A stretch of 64,000 bases of DNA, taken from contig OY780964.2 in assembly GCA_963675935.2 (NCBI GenBank), forward strand, positions 496,001 through 560,000. The letters run 5' to 3'. The notes beneath the pieces were generated by a model, which was not told the DNA's origin, searched no databases, and worked only from the letters and a program-made list of their open reading frames with translations. Positions within the stretch are counted from its first letter, which is position 1; every line of letters begins with the position of its first letter. Of the stretch, positions 33,290 through 41,398 are shown in pieces. This stretch comes from G963675935 sp963675935 (GTDB taxonomy: Bacteria; Planctomycetota; Planctomycetia; Pirellulales; Thermoguttaceae). A program made the translations under genes and the position numbers.

Positions 33290-34133
33290 CGTGATTTCTC
33301 CGCACGGCAATCGAACGGCCAAGCAATTTGTCGTGCTTGGCTCCATCGAGAGTTTTCGCAAGCGGCTTGGCAAGCACCGTTCCGTGCAAATTATCAGCAC
33401 GATGCGAGGCGAACTGGCGAAAGCCATTGAGCGGGCGTCGAAGCAGACCGTCTGGATTGCGGGGGAGGCCGCTTGGGCGGAACAGCTTTCCAAGGCCGTT
33501 TCTTTTTATACAATGCGACACGCGAAGAGCAGCATCGGCGATCTGCTGATGCTTAAGCCGGCGACTCGTCCCGAATTGTTTTCTTCGTTGCATAGCCAGT
33601 TTGAGCAAGTGGTCGGAGAAGTTCCGACGTTTCGCATCCTGCCCCAAGATCAACTGGCCGAAGTGCTTTCCAGCGATGGCAAGGCGGACCTTTTCGTCGG
33701 TGGTGCCGTCGATCAACAAGGGGAGACGATCACCTTGGCCCGAGGCGATCTCAGCACGGTGACTGTTCCGCTGTCGCTATTCAATGCGCAAGGGGCGTGC
33801 AAGCCCGATTTTCGTCATTTCGAGGTGGACGACTACGGATATACGCTCCGTTTCGGCAAATATGAAGCGTCGGCGCATTCCGTATTGTACAAGATCGATC
33901 CGGCGTACCGTCGTCGAGCCAACCAACAGCGCATCCTGGAGGAGCGAGGTTTTGGACCATCCCTTCGGCGGCTGCGAATTTTGCGACGTCTATCGCGGGA
34001 CGATTTTTCCAATATCTCGGCGAAGACCATCGCGAGAATCGAGCGCGGCGAAACCGGGAAACCACAGGGCGCTACCCTGAAAAAACTCGCCAAGACGCTG
34101 AATGTTGAACCATCGGAAATCGAAAACTATTGA
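33282..34133 (+). CDS. Three-part protein: unknown N-domain, DUF2442-like region, XRE helix-turn-helix
   Basis: A 283-residue protein beginning eight bases before the end of the upstream DUF4160-like gene. Residues 1-140 are an unrecognised domain (KQFVVLGSIESFRKRLGKHR, TVWIAGEAAW). Residues about 150-205 look like DUF2442 (STVTVPLSLFNAQG, FEVDDYGYTLRFGKYEASA). The last 60 residues are a Cro/C1-type helix-turn-helix (KTIARIERGETGKPQGATLK). It is likely a DNA-binding antitoxin/regulator for its small partner. The N-terminal domain is the novel part. ATG 33282 was chosen for its overlap; a longer frame upstream lacks support. Confidence 0.65.
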   Translation: MSNVISPHGNRTAKQFVVLGSIESFRKRLGKHRSVQIISTMRGELAKAIERASKQTVWIAGEAAWAEQLSKAVSFYTMRHAKSSIGDLLMLKPATRPELFSSLHSQFEQVVGEVPTFRILPQDQLAEVLSSDGKADLFVGGAVDQQGETITLARGDLSTVTVPLSLFNAQGACKPDFRHFEVDDYGYTLRFGKYEASAHSVLYKIDPAYRRRANQQRILEERGFGPSLRRLRILRRLSRDDFSNISAKTIARIERGETGKPQGATLKKLAKTLNVEPSEIENY

Positions 34134-34180
34134 AATAGCCGGCGGCCATCACAACTGTCGGCGAAACCGAGCAACATGAC

Positions 34181-34753
34181 ATGAGCGTAGAAAAAAATCA
34201 ATCCGCCATGCCGAAGCCGTGGCTCCGCTGGTATCGGCGTTGTCGGAAGGTTGTGGGGTTCGCTTTTCTAATAGTAATTGCCTGCTTCTTGGTCAGAGGC
34301 TGTTGTGAGCAGTGGAGATTGTGCAAATTGGGATCGCTTGGTGCATACGTATGGTTTGGAAAGGGCATGTGTTCCTTTCGTGTCGCACCAGATCGAGATG
34401 CCGCGGAATTTCTCAAGTGTTCGTCAGGCGACCTGCGTCATTTTGCCGCCCGTTATCAACTGGGATTGGACTTGTGCAAATCAAACGTTAGCGACAATGA
34501 CCTTCAATATCTTTCGGACCTCGATAAGCTACGGCGGCTGCAACTTGCTTGCACTCCAATAACTGACGCCGGTCTGGAACACCTGCGAGGGCTAACGAGC
34601 CTTGAGTCCTTGAACCTCACCAACACCAAGGTTACCGCCGAGGGTGTGAAGAAGCTCCAGCAGGCATTGCCGAACTGCAACATTTACATTCACCGGGAGC
34701 CACCAAAGGACGAACGGCAAAGTCCGGCGGCATCGGCTCAGCCTAGCGGCTGA
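34181..34753 (+). CDS. Membrane-anchored leucine-rich-repeat protein
   Basis: A 190-residue protein. A single membrane helix (about 25-42, VVGFAFLIVIACFLVRGCC) is followed by a short linker and about three leucine-rich repeats (LRRLQLACTPITDAGLEHLR, LESLNLTNTKVTAEGVKKLQ). The bacterial LRR style (ITDAGL, VTAEGV) is common in planctomycetes. It lies within the segment bounded by the 33-base direct repeats. A related LRR protein is at 37438-38538. Confidence 0.75.
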   Translation: MSVEKNQSAMPKPWLRWYRRCRKVVGFAFLIVIACFLVRGCCEQWRLCKLGSLGAYVWFGKGMCSFRVAPDRDAAEFLKCSSGDLRHFAARYQLGLDLCKSNVSDNDLQYLSDLDKLRRLQLACTPITDAGLEHLRGLTSLESLNLTNTKVTAEGVKKLQQALPNCNIYIHREPPKDERQSPAASAQPSG

Positions 34754-34760
34754 TCCCTAT

Positions 34761-34793
34761 CCTATCTTCGCGGGGTTGGAAGGCTGGGCGATT
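34761..34793. repeat. 33-base direct repeat, right copy
   Basis: Matches 32864-32896 in the same orientation with one mismatch (GCGATT for GCAATT). Confidence 0.85.
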
Positions 34794-34907
34794 TCATTTC
34801 GTTCACGATAAGGACTCCAAGTCCAGTCCGCGCGATCATTCAAGAAAAACATCGGGGCGACAGTGCAACTGCCGCCCCAACGCAAGGCTGGGTTGTTCTT
34901 GCGAATA

Positions 34908-35681
34908 TCACTTCCCGCTGGGATTCGCCGCCACGTCCGGCTTGAACACGGCATGGCAATCCTCGCAGCTCTGATTGAGCTTCGTCATCGCCGCGTCCGC
35001 GGCCTTCTGGTCGGCCTTGTGAATCGCGGCGTTGACCGCCGCGGCGTCGTCACGAGCGGCATTCGAGAACTTCTGCCACTGCTTCACCTGCTCGGCGTTC
35101 TTCGTCATCGACGTGTCGGCAATCGTGGCCTGGGCAATCGTGGCGATGACGGCCGTGTGGCCCTGGCTGTCCTTGGCCTTTTTAGTGAAGTTCTTGCCCT
35201 TCATAGTCAACTTGAGCTTCGTGTTGATCATCGGCACCTGTTTCATCAGTTCAGGCAATGCGGCGACCGGCGCCCATTTCAACTCGCCGTCGGCCTTGGC
35301 GTTTTTGGCCACGACTTCATCGAGCGCCTCGACGGCCTTTTTCGCCCCGGCATAATCCTTCGTGGCGGCAACGTCTTGGGCGGCTTTCATAATCGCCGGG
35401 GCCGCGGCCTTGTACTTGTTGTCCTCGTCGTGAAGGCCCAGGGCCAGGACGATGACCACCAACGTGTTCGAGTCGCGGCCGATCTTGCCCTCGGCGTCCT
35501 TGTAGTCCTGCTCGCTGGCCACGGTGTCTTTCATGGCCTTGAGGTATTTGTCGGCCTGCTGTTCGAGGTCTTTGGCCGGGGCGAAGGTCGAAACCTTCGG
35601 GGCATCGGCGGCAACGGCCGACAGTACCCCCGACAGGGCGAGAATGGCAACAAACGACAGAAAACGACTCTTCAACAGCAT
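34908..35681 (-). CDS. Secreted c-type cytochrome (cytochrome c'-like)
   Basis: A 257-residue periplasmic protein with signal MLLKSRFLSFVAILALSGVL and AGGAG before the ATG. The single haem motif CEDCH sits near the C-terminus (residue about 240), as in class II cytochromes c'. The remainder is Ala/Lys/Asp-rich and helical, with two helical segments in the N-terminal half that could be a second four-helix bundle. It could store or shuttle electrons; partner unknown. Confidence 0.82.
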   Translation of the reverse strand: MLLKSRFLSFVAILALSGVLSAVAADAPKVSTFAPAKDLEQQADKYLKAMKDTVASEQDYKDAEGKIGRDSNTLVVIVLALGLHDEDNKYKAAAPAIMKAAQDVAATKDYAGAKKAVEALDEVVAKNAKADGELKWAPVAALPELMKQVPMINTKLKLTMKGKNFTKKAKDSQGHTAVIATIAQATIADTSMTKNAEQVKQWQKFSNAARDDAAAVNAAIHKADQKAADAAMTKLNQSCEDCHAVFKPDVAANPSGK

Positions 35682-36003
35682 GGCGGGCTCCTGAGTTGCA
35701 AAAAGACTGGAATGGTGTGGCGGGAAACCAGGAAAGGTGGGATACGATCAACGTAGTTGCTGTTGCGAAATGTTCGCGTAGGGTGGGACAAGCGTAGCGC
35801 AGTCCCACCAAAAACCGGGGAAAATACATGGTGGGACTGCGCTACGCTTGTCCCACCCTACTTTCCTACTTTCCGCAGCAGCAACTACGTATCCAAGTTT
35901 GCCAGACGCCCGGCGGCCTGTCAAGCTGAACCCTTCCATTTGCCGCCCGCCCGGCTACAATTGAGCCGTTCATGTTTTTGCCGAAAAAACCCCAGCAATA
36001 GCA
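35682..36003. other. Divergent intergenic region with family B palindrome
   Basis: About 320 bases between the cytochrome gene and purM. It holds one full family B palindrome; nothing else stands out. Confidence 0.6.
35778..35861. repeat. Dispersed palindrome, family B
   Basis: GTAGGGTGGGACAAGCGTAG...CTTGTCCCACCCTAC, with TGCGAAA and TTTCCGCAGCA flanks. Confidence 0.92.
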
Positions 36004-37065
36004 ATGGCCAAAGCCACTTATAAGGACGCCGGCGTCGATCTGGAAGTATACCGAGAGTCGATGGCCCGGCTGCCGCGGCTCCTGTCGCGGACGTTTTCGC
36101 CCCGCGTTATCCCCCTCAAGGATGGGTTCGCCGGCCTCTTCCAGCTCGATTTTACCAACCAGCTTTTCGCCCGGCACTACAAAGACCCGGTGCTGATTTC
36201 CTGCACCGACGGCGTGGGCACGAAGCTCAAGGTGGCCGTGGCCGTCGGTCGGCACGACACCGTCGGCATCGATCTGGTGGCGATGAGCGTCAACGACGCC
36301 CTGTGCTGCGGGGCCGAGCCGCTGTTCTTCCTCGACTACGTGGCCATGCCCAAGGACGATCCGGCCATGCTCGAACAGATCGTCGATGGCGTGACGAACG
36401 GCTGCATTCAGGCCGATTGCGCCCTGCTTGGCGGCGAGACGGCGATTTTGCCCGACATCTATGCCCCCGGCGACTACGATCTGGCCGGCTTTTGCGTGGG
36501 CGTGGCCGACCGCGAACGAATCATCGACGGTCGCTCGATCGAGCCGGGCGACGTGGGCATCGGCATCGCCTCGACCGGCCTGCACTCGAACGGTTATAGC
36601 CTTGCCCGAAAAATCGCGTTCGATATCGCCGGGCACAAGGTGACCGACTACGTCGAGGAGCTTGGGCAGACCGTCGGCGACGCCCTGCTTGTGCCCACTC
36701 GGATTTACGTCCGCCCGATCCGCAAGGTTTTGACGTACTATCGGGTGAAGAGCGTGGTGCATGGCATTGCCCACATCACGGGCGGCGGCTTGCACGAGAA
36801 TCTCGAGCGGATCGTTCCGCCGGACATTCAGGTGGTGATCGACCGTGGCAGTTGGACCGCGCCGCCGGTGTTCGGCTGGTTGCAGCGGCTTGGCGAAGTC
36901 GATCAGGCCGAGATGGACCAGGTGTTCAACATGGGCCTCGGGCTGGTTCTGTTGGTTTCGCCCTATTACGCCGAGAGCATTCGGCATCAGCTTCTCGACG
37001 AAGGGCTTGAGAATTGGGTGATCGGCCGGGTTCAGAAGGGGCCGCACGGCGTGGTGTGGGGGTAA
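36004..37065 (+). CDS. purM: Phosphoribosylformylglycinamidine cyclo-ligase (AIR synthetase)
   Basis: A 353-residue purine-synthesis enzyme that closes the imidazole ring of AIR using ATP. Motifs: YKDAGVDLEVYRE, DPVLISCTDGVGTKLKVA, GIDLVAMSVNDALCCGAEPL, ADCALLGGETAILPDIY, TGLHSNGYSLARK, VHGIAHITGGGLHENL. The last 57 bases are repeated at 38704-38760. No clear ribosome site precedes the ATG. The gene itself is intact. Confidence 0.95.
   Translation: MAKATYKDAGVDLEVYRESMARLPRLLSRTFSPRVIPLKDGFAGLFQLDFTNQLFARHYKDPVLISCTDGVGTKLKVAVAVGRHDTVGIDLVAMSVNDALCCGAEPLFFLDYVAMPKDDPAMLEQIVDGVTNGCIQADCALLGGETAILPDIYAPGDYDLAGFCVGVADRERIIDGRSIEPGDVGIGIASTGLHSNGYSLARKIAFDIAGHKVTDYVEELGQTVGDALLVPTRIYVRPIRKVLTYYRVKSVVHGIAHITGGGLHENLERIVPPDIQVVIDRGSWTAPPVFGWLQRLGEVDQAEMDQVFNMGLGLVLLVSPYYAESIRHQLLDEGLENWVIGRVQKGPHGVVWG
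37009..37065 (+). repeat. purM 3' end, original copy of a 57-base direct repeat
   Basis: From GAGAATTGGGTGATCGG to the TAA stop. It matches 38704-38760 with four differences, two of them silent and one changing the stop to TGA. Confidence 0.85.
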
Positions 37066-37140
37066 ACTGAAAAACCGCTCGCGGTTTCGCGCCCGGAACT
37101 TCGCGTGCAAGCATGCCCTCTACAATTCTACGGTTCTGTC

Positions 37141-37377
37141 ATGATCTGCGACCAATGCGGACAGGAATTCGGGTCGGCCGGGGCGGAGTATGACACCCAC
37201 TGCGTACAGACCGGCTTCGTCGGGAATTGTGGTGCAAAGACGGAACTACACAGGATGTGTCTCTGTCCCGAGTGTGCTCGAAGCCGACGCGGGACATCCC
37301 GGTTCGTGATCCGCGTCATCGTGGCCCTGGTCGCGGTGATGCTGCTTGTTGGCCTGCTGAACGTCTGGCTGCGTTAG
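37141..37377 (+). CDS. Small zinc-ribbon membrane protein
   Basis: A 78-residue protein starting MICDQCGQEF. Four Cys in CDQC and CPEC style pairs (plus C.TGFVGNCG and RMCLC) suggest zinc binding. A single membrane helix closes it (FVIRVIVALVAVMLLVGLLN). A GTG at 37105 is a possible alternative start. It lies between the two purM 3'-end copies. No family recognised. Confidence 0.6.
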   Translation: MICDQCGQEFGSAGAEYDTHCVQTGFVGNCGAKTELHRMCLCPECARSRRGTSRFVIRVIVALVAVMLLVGLLNVWLR

Positions 37378-37437
37378 TCGTCAGCATGTAGAGGAAGTTC
37401 CGGGGGAAGTTCCACCGGAACATCACACCGGACCTCA

Positions 37438-38538
37438 TCAACGGCAAAGGCTTGAACAGGAAAACACTCGCCCGATGTCGCTGCACCAATCGGCGATCGC
37501 TGGCCACTGACTGTCGCTATCTTTGACATCAAAATCAAAAGAGACGCCGATTCTGCTGTAGCGGCCCGGCGCAGTCGAGTAGTGCTTTTTCCAAGCCATT
37601 TCAAACTGTTGACGAAACATTTCAATTCTGACTTCCGCAAAGGAATCCGTCGGCAGTATTTTGGAAAGCATCGGCGGCGTTGCCACAATCGCCGCGGCGT
37701 CGCCCCACTGGCGATAAAACAGAATCTGAGCCTTCAGACATTCCGACAAAACGTCGAGATCGACGTCCCTTAGCCTGCCGTTCAAGTCGGCTAGTCTGGC
37801 GGAGAAATCGGCCAACGAGTTGGACACCGTGCCGTCAAAATTAAACACCACGCCGGATTCGTCGTCCAATATCGTTGCCGATGCCATGAACGCCATTGAA
37901 GTGTCCAGCATTGTCTCGAACGTCTGGTAGTCTTGCGGCTCGAAATTGCGGTCGTGAACGGCTTGCTTTCGTGGCAAATAGGTAATGTCGCATCGCGGCA
38001 AAGCACGGCGAAGCCGGGTGATTCCTTCGGCCGAAATTTTGGTAAACCCAATGTCCAAGTATCGAAGCTTGGAAAATCCCGTCAGGCACTCCACGCTCGC
38101 ATCGGTAACTGCCGTGCCGGCCAAGCCGAGCGATTCGACATAGGCCATCGCGGGAAATTTTGCCAGCCTTTGCAATTCGGCGTCGTCGATCTTTTCGAGA
38201 TGTTTGGTATATGGCTTGACGCACTCCAAGTCGGTATCCACTCTCCCAAAGATGACGCCATCGAGGTGCGAGAAGGATACTACGACTGATGTTGCGGCGC
38301 GCTCCCACCACACATCGTCGTCAGGAAAGTAGTAGTTTGGCGCAATACCACCAAGTCGGTCCACGGCGGCAGCAAGTTCCTCGCGCTGTTTCGTCCGCTG
38401 TTCCGCCACCGACGGCAGCACGAAAGCCGCCGCTGCAATGACCTCAATTCCAACCACGGCAAGACAAGTCGGCAGAACCACAAACCCGAGCCGATGTTTG
38501 GCTGTTTTGCGAACGCCGCGGAATTTCAATGCGTCCAT
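37438..38538 (-). CDS. Membrane protein with leucine-rich-repeat segment
   Basis: A 366-residue protein with GGGAGGA before ATG 38538. A membrane helix lies near residues 20-40 (LGFVVLPTCLAVVGIEVIAA). Residues about 140-205 have LRR spacing (VESLGLAGTAVTDASVECLT, KLRYLDIGFTKISAEGITRL). The C-terminal half is unrecognised. The LRR segment resembles that of the protein at 34181-34753. It is the main gene between the repeated purM ends. Confidence 0.65.
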   Translation of the reverse strand: MDALKFRGVRKTAKHRLGFVVLPTCLAVVGIEVIAAAAFVLPSVAEQRTKQREELAAAVDRLGGIAPNYYFPDDDVWWERAATSVVVSFSHLDGVIFGRVDTDLECVKPYTKHLEKIDDAELQRLAKFPAMAYVESLGLAGTAVTDASVECLTGFSKLRYLDIGFTKISAEGITRLRRALPRCDITYLPRKQAVHDRNFEPQDYQTFETMLDTSMAFMASATILDDESGVVFNFDGTVSNSLADFSARLADLNGRLRDVDLDVLSECLKAQILFYRQWGDAAAIVATPPMLSKILPTDSFAEVRIEMFRQQFEMAWKKHYSTAPGRYSRIGVSFDFDVKDSDSQWPAIADWCSDIGRVFSCSSLCR

Positions 38539-38703
38539 GCGAAATCCTCCCCAGGGAATGCGGACAGTTTTAGAGAATCGTCCACCACAAAAGTGGGGGG
38601 ATTGTATAATGCGATTCGATGGAACACAAGAGTAGTTTTTTGTGCCGACAACTCGTTTTGCCGGCCTGCTCCGCCCTTGAGCAGTTTTACAATTCATCCC
38701 CGG

Positions 38704-38760
38704 GAGAATTGGGTGATCGGCTGGGTGCAAAAGGGGCCGCACGGCGTGGTGTGGGGGTGA
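38704..38760 (+). repeat. Detached second copy of the purM 3' end
   Basis: Encodes ENWVIGWVQKGPHGVVWG and a TGA stop but is not attached to a purM gene. It lies 1695 bases beyond the original, in the same direction. Confidence 0.85.
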
Positions 38761-38826
38761 TGGGTCTTCACAATCGGCGCTTTCGTGGAGTACAATAAGT
38801 TAGGACAACCGCGAGGAATCGGCACG

Positions 38827-39072
38827 ATGCCCTATTACGAATTTGTCTGGACGGACGACATCGTTCGGCATCTTGCTGAACATGGTGTCTCACAAGACGA
38901 CTTTGAACATGTGGTGTGCAATCCATCGAGCAAAGGCTATAGTCGATCCTCGGGACTTCCAGCAGCCTGGGGCTATACAACGGATGGACGCTACATTATT
39001 GCGGTCTACGAGGAATTGGATCAGGTTGACATACTGCCGGTGACCGCCTACGAAGTGCGCGAACCCCATTAG
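38827..39072 (+). CDS. BrnT/DUF4258-like small protein (putative toxin)
   Basis: An 81-residue protein; CGAGGAA lies upstream of ATG 38827. The pattern YEFVWTDDIVRHLAEHGVSQ, GYTTDGRYIIAVYEELD and ILPVTAYEV resembles the BrnT/DUF4258 ribonuclease-like fold. The following gene, eight bases on, has a helix-turn-helix like an antitoxin. Toxin activity is inferred from layout. Confidence 0.7.
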   Translation: MPYYEFVWTDDIVRHLAEHGVSQDDFEHVVCNPSSKGYSRSSGLPAAWGYTTDGRYIIAVYEELDQVDILPVTAYEVREPH

Positions 39073-39079
39073 GTGGAAA

Positions 39080-39412
39080 ATGTTGCAACGAAGTGCCACG
39101 CGGATTAGCCGGGAATTGACGCCAGCGGAACAAGAGCGTTTAGCGAAGTATCGCAGTCAAGTTGCCGAGGAGTTGCCCGATCTACAGGCCCGCGACCAGA
39201 TGCGGAAGGACGCCCGCCAAGAAAACACCCTCAGCGGCGAGTTGCGGCGCACCATTCACGAGAGCGATCTATCGCTGGCCGAAATCGCCACGCGGGCCGG
39301 GATCACCCCCATCATGCTCGACGACTTTCTGACCGGCGAGCGCACTTTGCGATCGGATGTCATTGATCGACTGACAATCGTTTTGGGGTATGAATTGAGC
39401 CACGCCGAGTGA
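39080..39412 (+). CDS. XRE-type helix-turn-helix protein (putative antitoxin)
   Basis: A 110-residue protein. Its first half is charged and helical (TPAEQERLAKYRSQVAEELP). The second half is a Cro/C1-type helix-turn-helix (LSLAEIATRAGITPIMLDDF, LRSDVIDRLTIVLGYEL). AGGTGGA precedes the ATG. It follows the BrnT/DUF4258-like gene directly and probably forms a two-gene toxin-antitoxin unit with it. Confidence 0.75.
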   Translation: MLQRSATRISRELTPAEQERLAKYRSQVAEELPDLQARDQMRKDARQENTLSGELRRTIHESDLSLAEIATRAGITPIMLDDFLTGERTLRSDVIDRLTIVLGYELSHAE

Positions 39413-39435
39413 ATCGCTTTCTACGATATCAGGGA

Positions 39436-39987
39436 TTATTGTCGAAAAGCCGCGAGGATTTCGTCGGCCGAGCGGCCGGAGTCGCCCATGCGAAAAGCCT
39501 CCGACACGCCGTCGTTGAGATAAACGATCAGGCCGTAGATGCCCAGGCCGATTGCCGTGGGAAGGCAATAGCAGGTGAACACGGCCAACATGCCGCCGGC
39601 CAGGGCGACGACGCCCAACGTGCGGCCGCGGAACTGGTAGTTCCGCAGTCCGGCCGTGAGGTGCAAAATCGCCGGCACGAGCGCGGCCGCGGCCATTCCG
39701 CCGTAGGTGAGCGTCAGCATCCAGAACATTTGTTGCGGCATGTCAGGCATGTCGGCCTGCCGCGGCATGTCCTGTTGAGCTTGGAGGAGGAATTGCGGCA
39801 TCGTCACCGCCATGACGATCAGGCCGACGCCCACCAACAACTCCGCCACGCCTTGAACGAGCATCAGGATGGCTACGACGCGAACGTGGCGCACGAAACC
39901 GGGTTCCCGCAGTTGGAACGGGTCTCCCGCCGAACGAACGCCCAACGGTTCGAACGCCTCTTGCGGCGATTGGTATGGATTCTCCAT
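39436..39987 (-). CDS. Integral membrane protein with ENPYQSP leader
   Basis: A 183-residue protein with four hydrophobic segments (about 45-70, 95-118, 127-145, 147-165). It starts MENPYQSPQEAFEPLGV; the same ENPYQSP motif opens the BI-1-like protein at 9589. An in-frame TTG at 40005 would overlap the glycosidase gene. No functional family recognised. It lies in the same direction as, and just after, the glycosidase gene. Confidence 0.7.
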   Translation of the reverse strand: MENPYQSPQEAFEPLGVRSAGDPFQLREPGFVRHVRVVAILMLVQGVAELLVGVGLIVMAVTMPQFLLQAQQDMPRQADMPDMPQQMFWMLTLTYGGMAAAALVPAILHLTAGLRNYQFRGRTLGVVALAGGMLAVFTCYCLPTAIGLGIYGLIVYLNDGVSEAFRMGDSGRSADEILAAFRQ

Positions 39988-40001
39988 GATGTCTGATCTT
40001 A

Positions 40002-41267
40002 TCAAGGCTTCTGTTTTCTGAACAGTATCAACCCATTGGCGACGGCTCGCGGAGAGCCGTCGGAAGGCGAGTTGAGAATCTTACCTTGGGCCCAGAGGGT
40101 CGAGGAGCCGCCTCCATCGAGTTCGACGGCGGCGGAACAGCCGTACTGCCGCGCGAGGGCCGCCATTTCCGGGTATGTCATGCCGATGGAAAGCTTGGGC
40201 TGCCGGCCATCGATTACCATAAAGAAGAGGTGTTGCGCGTTCCAGCCGACGAGGGATCGCGGGTGGCGGGGCTGCTTTGCCGGACCGAGGTCCGGCAGCT
40301 TGCCGTCGCGGATCAGGATGCGGCCGGCCCCGATCGCCGTTGGCACACCGCGCAAATCGGGTTCAGTCTCGATGGCCAGTTTCAGCAGATCGCCGGCCTT
40401 CACCGCCGGCAGCTTGTCAATCTGCTTCGGCCCAATTGAAAGGATCAAGCGATCGGGGGCGAGCGGCGTGTCGCCCCGGTCGCGAACTTCGCGCACCCGA
40501 GCGGAATAGGCGTTGCCAACGTGGAGCGTCAGGGGGACAGTCCCATTTTCGCGGCGGTCAAGCGATTGAGCAAGGTCGTGTTCCTCGCGCCGCGATAATT
40601 GGGACAGTCCCCCGTGGACGATTTCCAGCACCAGTTCTCGCCCGCCCTGAGTGCGAGTACACGGCGGCGCCGCGGCATCGCCCAGCCGAATGCCAAGCGT
40701 GGGCGTATAGAGAACCACGGCATCGTCGGCCCTGGCTTCGTTGAGACCGAGCGGCGTCTCGGCCTTTCCGTCGGGCCACACGACCCGAAGTTTCGACGCC
40801 ACGGGACCGATCTTCAACTCGCCGCCGGCGGCGATCCAGAAGGAGCTGCCGGCGGGTCGGCTGACGAGTTCCCCATCGGAAATTTGCAGTCCGCGCGTAT
40901 CGCCCTGATAAGGGCCCGGTTTGATGACGAAGAAATCGCCGTTGATCGCCGCCAGCGCGGGCTGATGAATGGCCTTCGCGGTTCGGGCCGTCATGATGTC
41001 GAGCGGCTCCAGGCCAAAGACCGTGCCTTGGCCCAGGCCGACGCGAATGTCCCAGGGCTGCCTGGCGCGCTCGATGCGGAGGACGTGGATCGACAGCGGA
41101 ATGCTTGGGCGAAGTTCGTGCCGATACTCCAGCCCAGGCGCCAGCGAGCGGAAGCCGTCGGGCGGCTGCCGGTCCGGTTCTCGGGCGACGGCCGCCACGG
41201 CAGCCAAGATCAACAGCAGGAACAACAGCAGGAACAACAGCAGCCGATGCCGCGCGGTATGCAACAC
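40002..41267 (-). CDS. Phosphodiester glycosidase (NAGPA) family protein
   Basis: About 421 residues. The NAGPA/DUF2233 domain shows ALAAINGDFFVIKPGPYQGD, GLQISDGELVS, VELDGGGSSTLWAQGKI and SPSDGSPRAVANGLI. Human NAGPA removes GlcNAc from phosphodiesters; bacterial roles are mostly unknown. A signal-like stretch (LLLFLLLFLLLILAAVAAVA) follows the start. The start is uncertain: GTG 41267 or TTG 41264 are used because the longer frame runs into a family C palindrome. About 27 residues (SQLSRREEHDLAQSLDRREN and neighbours) are encoded by a palindrome at 40532-40613. Confidence 0.82.
   Translation of the reverse strand: MLHTARHRLLLFLLLFLLLILAAVAAVAREPDRQPPDGFRSLAPGLEYRHELRPSIPLSIHVLRIERARQPWDIRVGLGQGTVFGLEPLDIMTARTAKAIHQPALAAINGDFFVIKPGPYQGDTRGLQISDGELVSRPAGSSFWIAAGGELKIGPVASKLRVVWPDGKAETPLGLNEARADDAVVLYTPTLGIRLGDAAAPPCTRTQGGRELVLEIVHGGLSQLSRREEHDLAQSLDRRENGTVPLTLHVGNAYSARVREVRDRGDTPLAPDRLILSIGPKQIDKLPAVKAGDLLKLAIETEPDLRGVPTAIGAGRILIRDGKLPDLGPAKQPRHPRSLVGWNAQHLFFMVIDGRQPKLSIGMTYPEMAALARQYGCSAAVELDGGGSSTLWAQGKILNSPSDGSPRAVANGLILFRKQKP
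40532..40613. repeat. GGGGGACAGTCCC palindrome inside the glycosidase gene (family S)
   Basis: GGGGGACAGTCCCATTTTCG pairs with CGATAATTGGGACAGTCCCC, with inner GCGGCG/CGCCGC. It keeps the frame open. The foot resembles the element in the AraC-type gene at 23698. Confidence 0.85.
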
Positions 41268-41307
41268 TTCGTTAGAACTCGTAACAGAACAATTTGCACA
41301 AGGAGAC

Positions 41308-41366
41308 GTAGGACGGATTTCCGAATCCGTCCTGGTTTTCGGGACGGATTCGGAAATCCGTCCCAC
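41308..41366. repeat. Dispersed palindrome, family C
   Basis: GTAGGACGGATTTCCGAATC...GGAAATCCGTCCCAC, upstream of the glycosidase gene. Confidence 0.9.
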
Positions 41367-41398
41367 GGCATTTGGACAACTTATTTTGATGCAACGCC

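Noticed and set aside
37105..37377. Longer GTG start for the zinc-ribbon protein
   Set aside because: The extra 12 residues add no recognisable feature and lack a ribosome site; ATG 37141 begins right at the CxxC motif. Not fully excluded.
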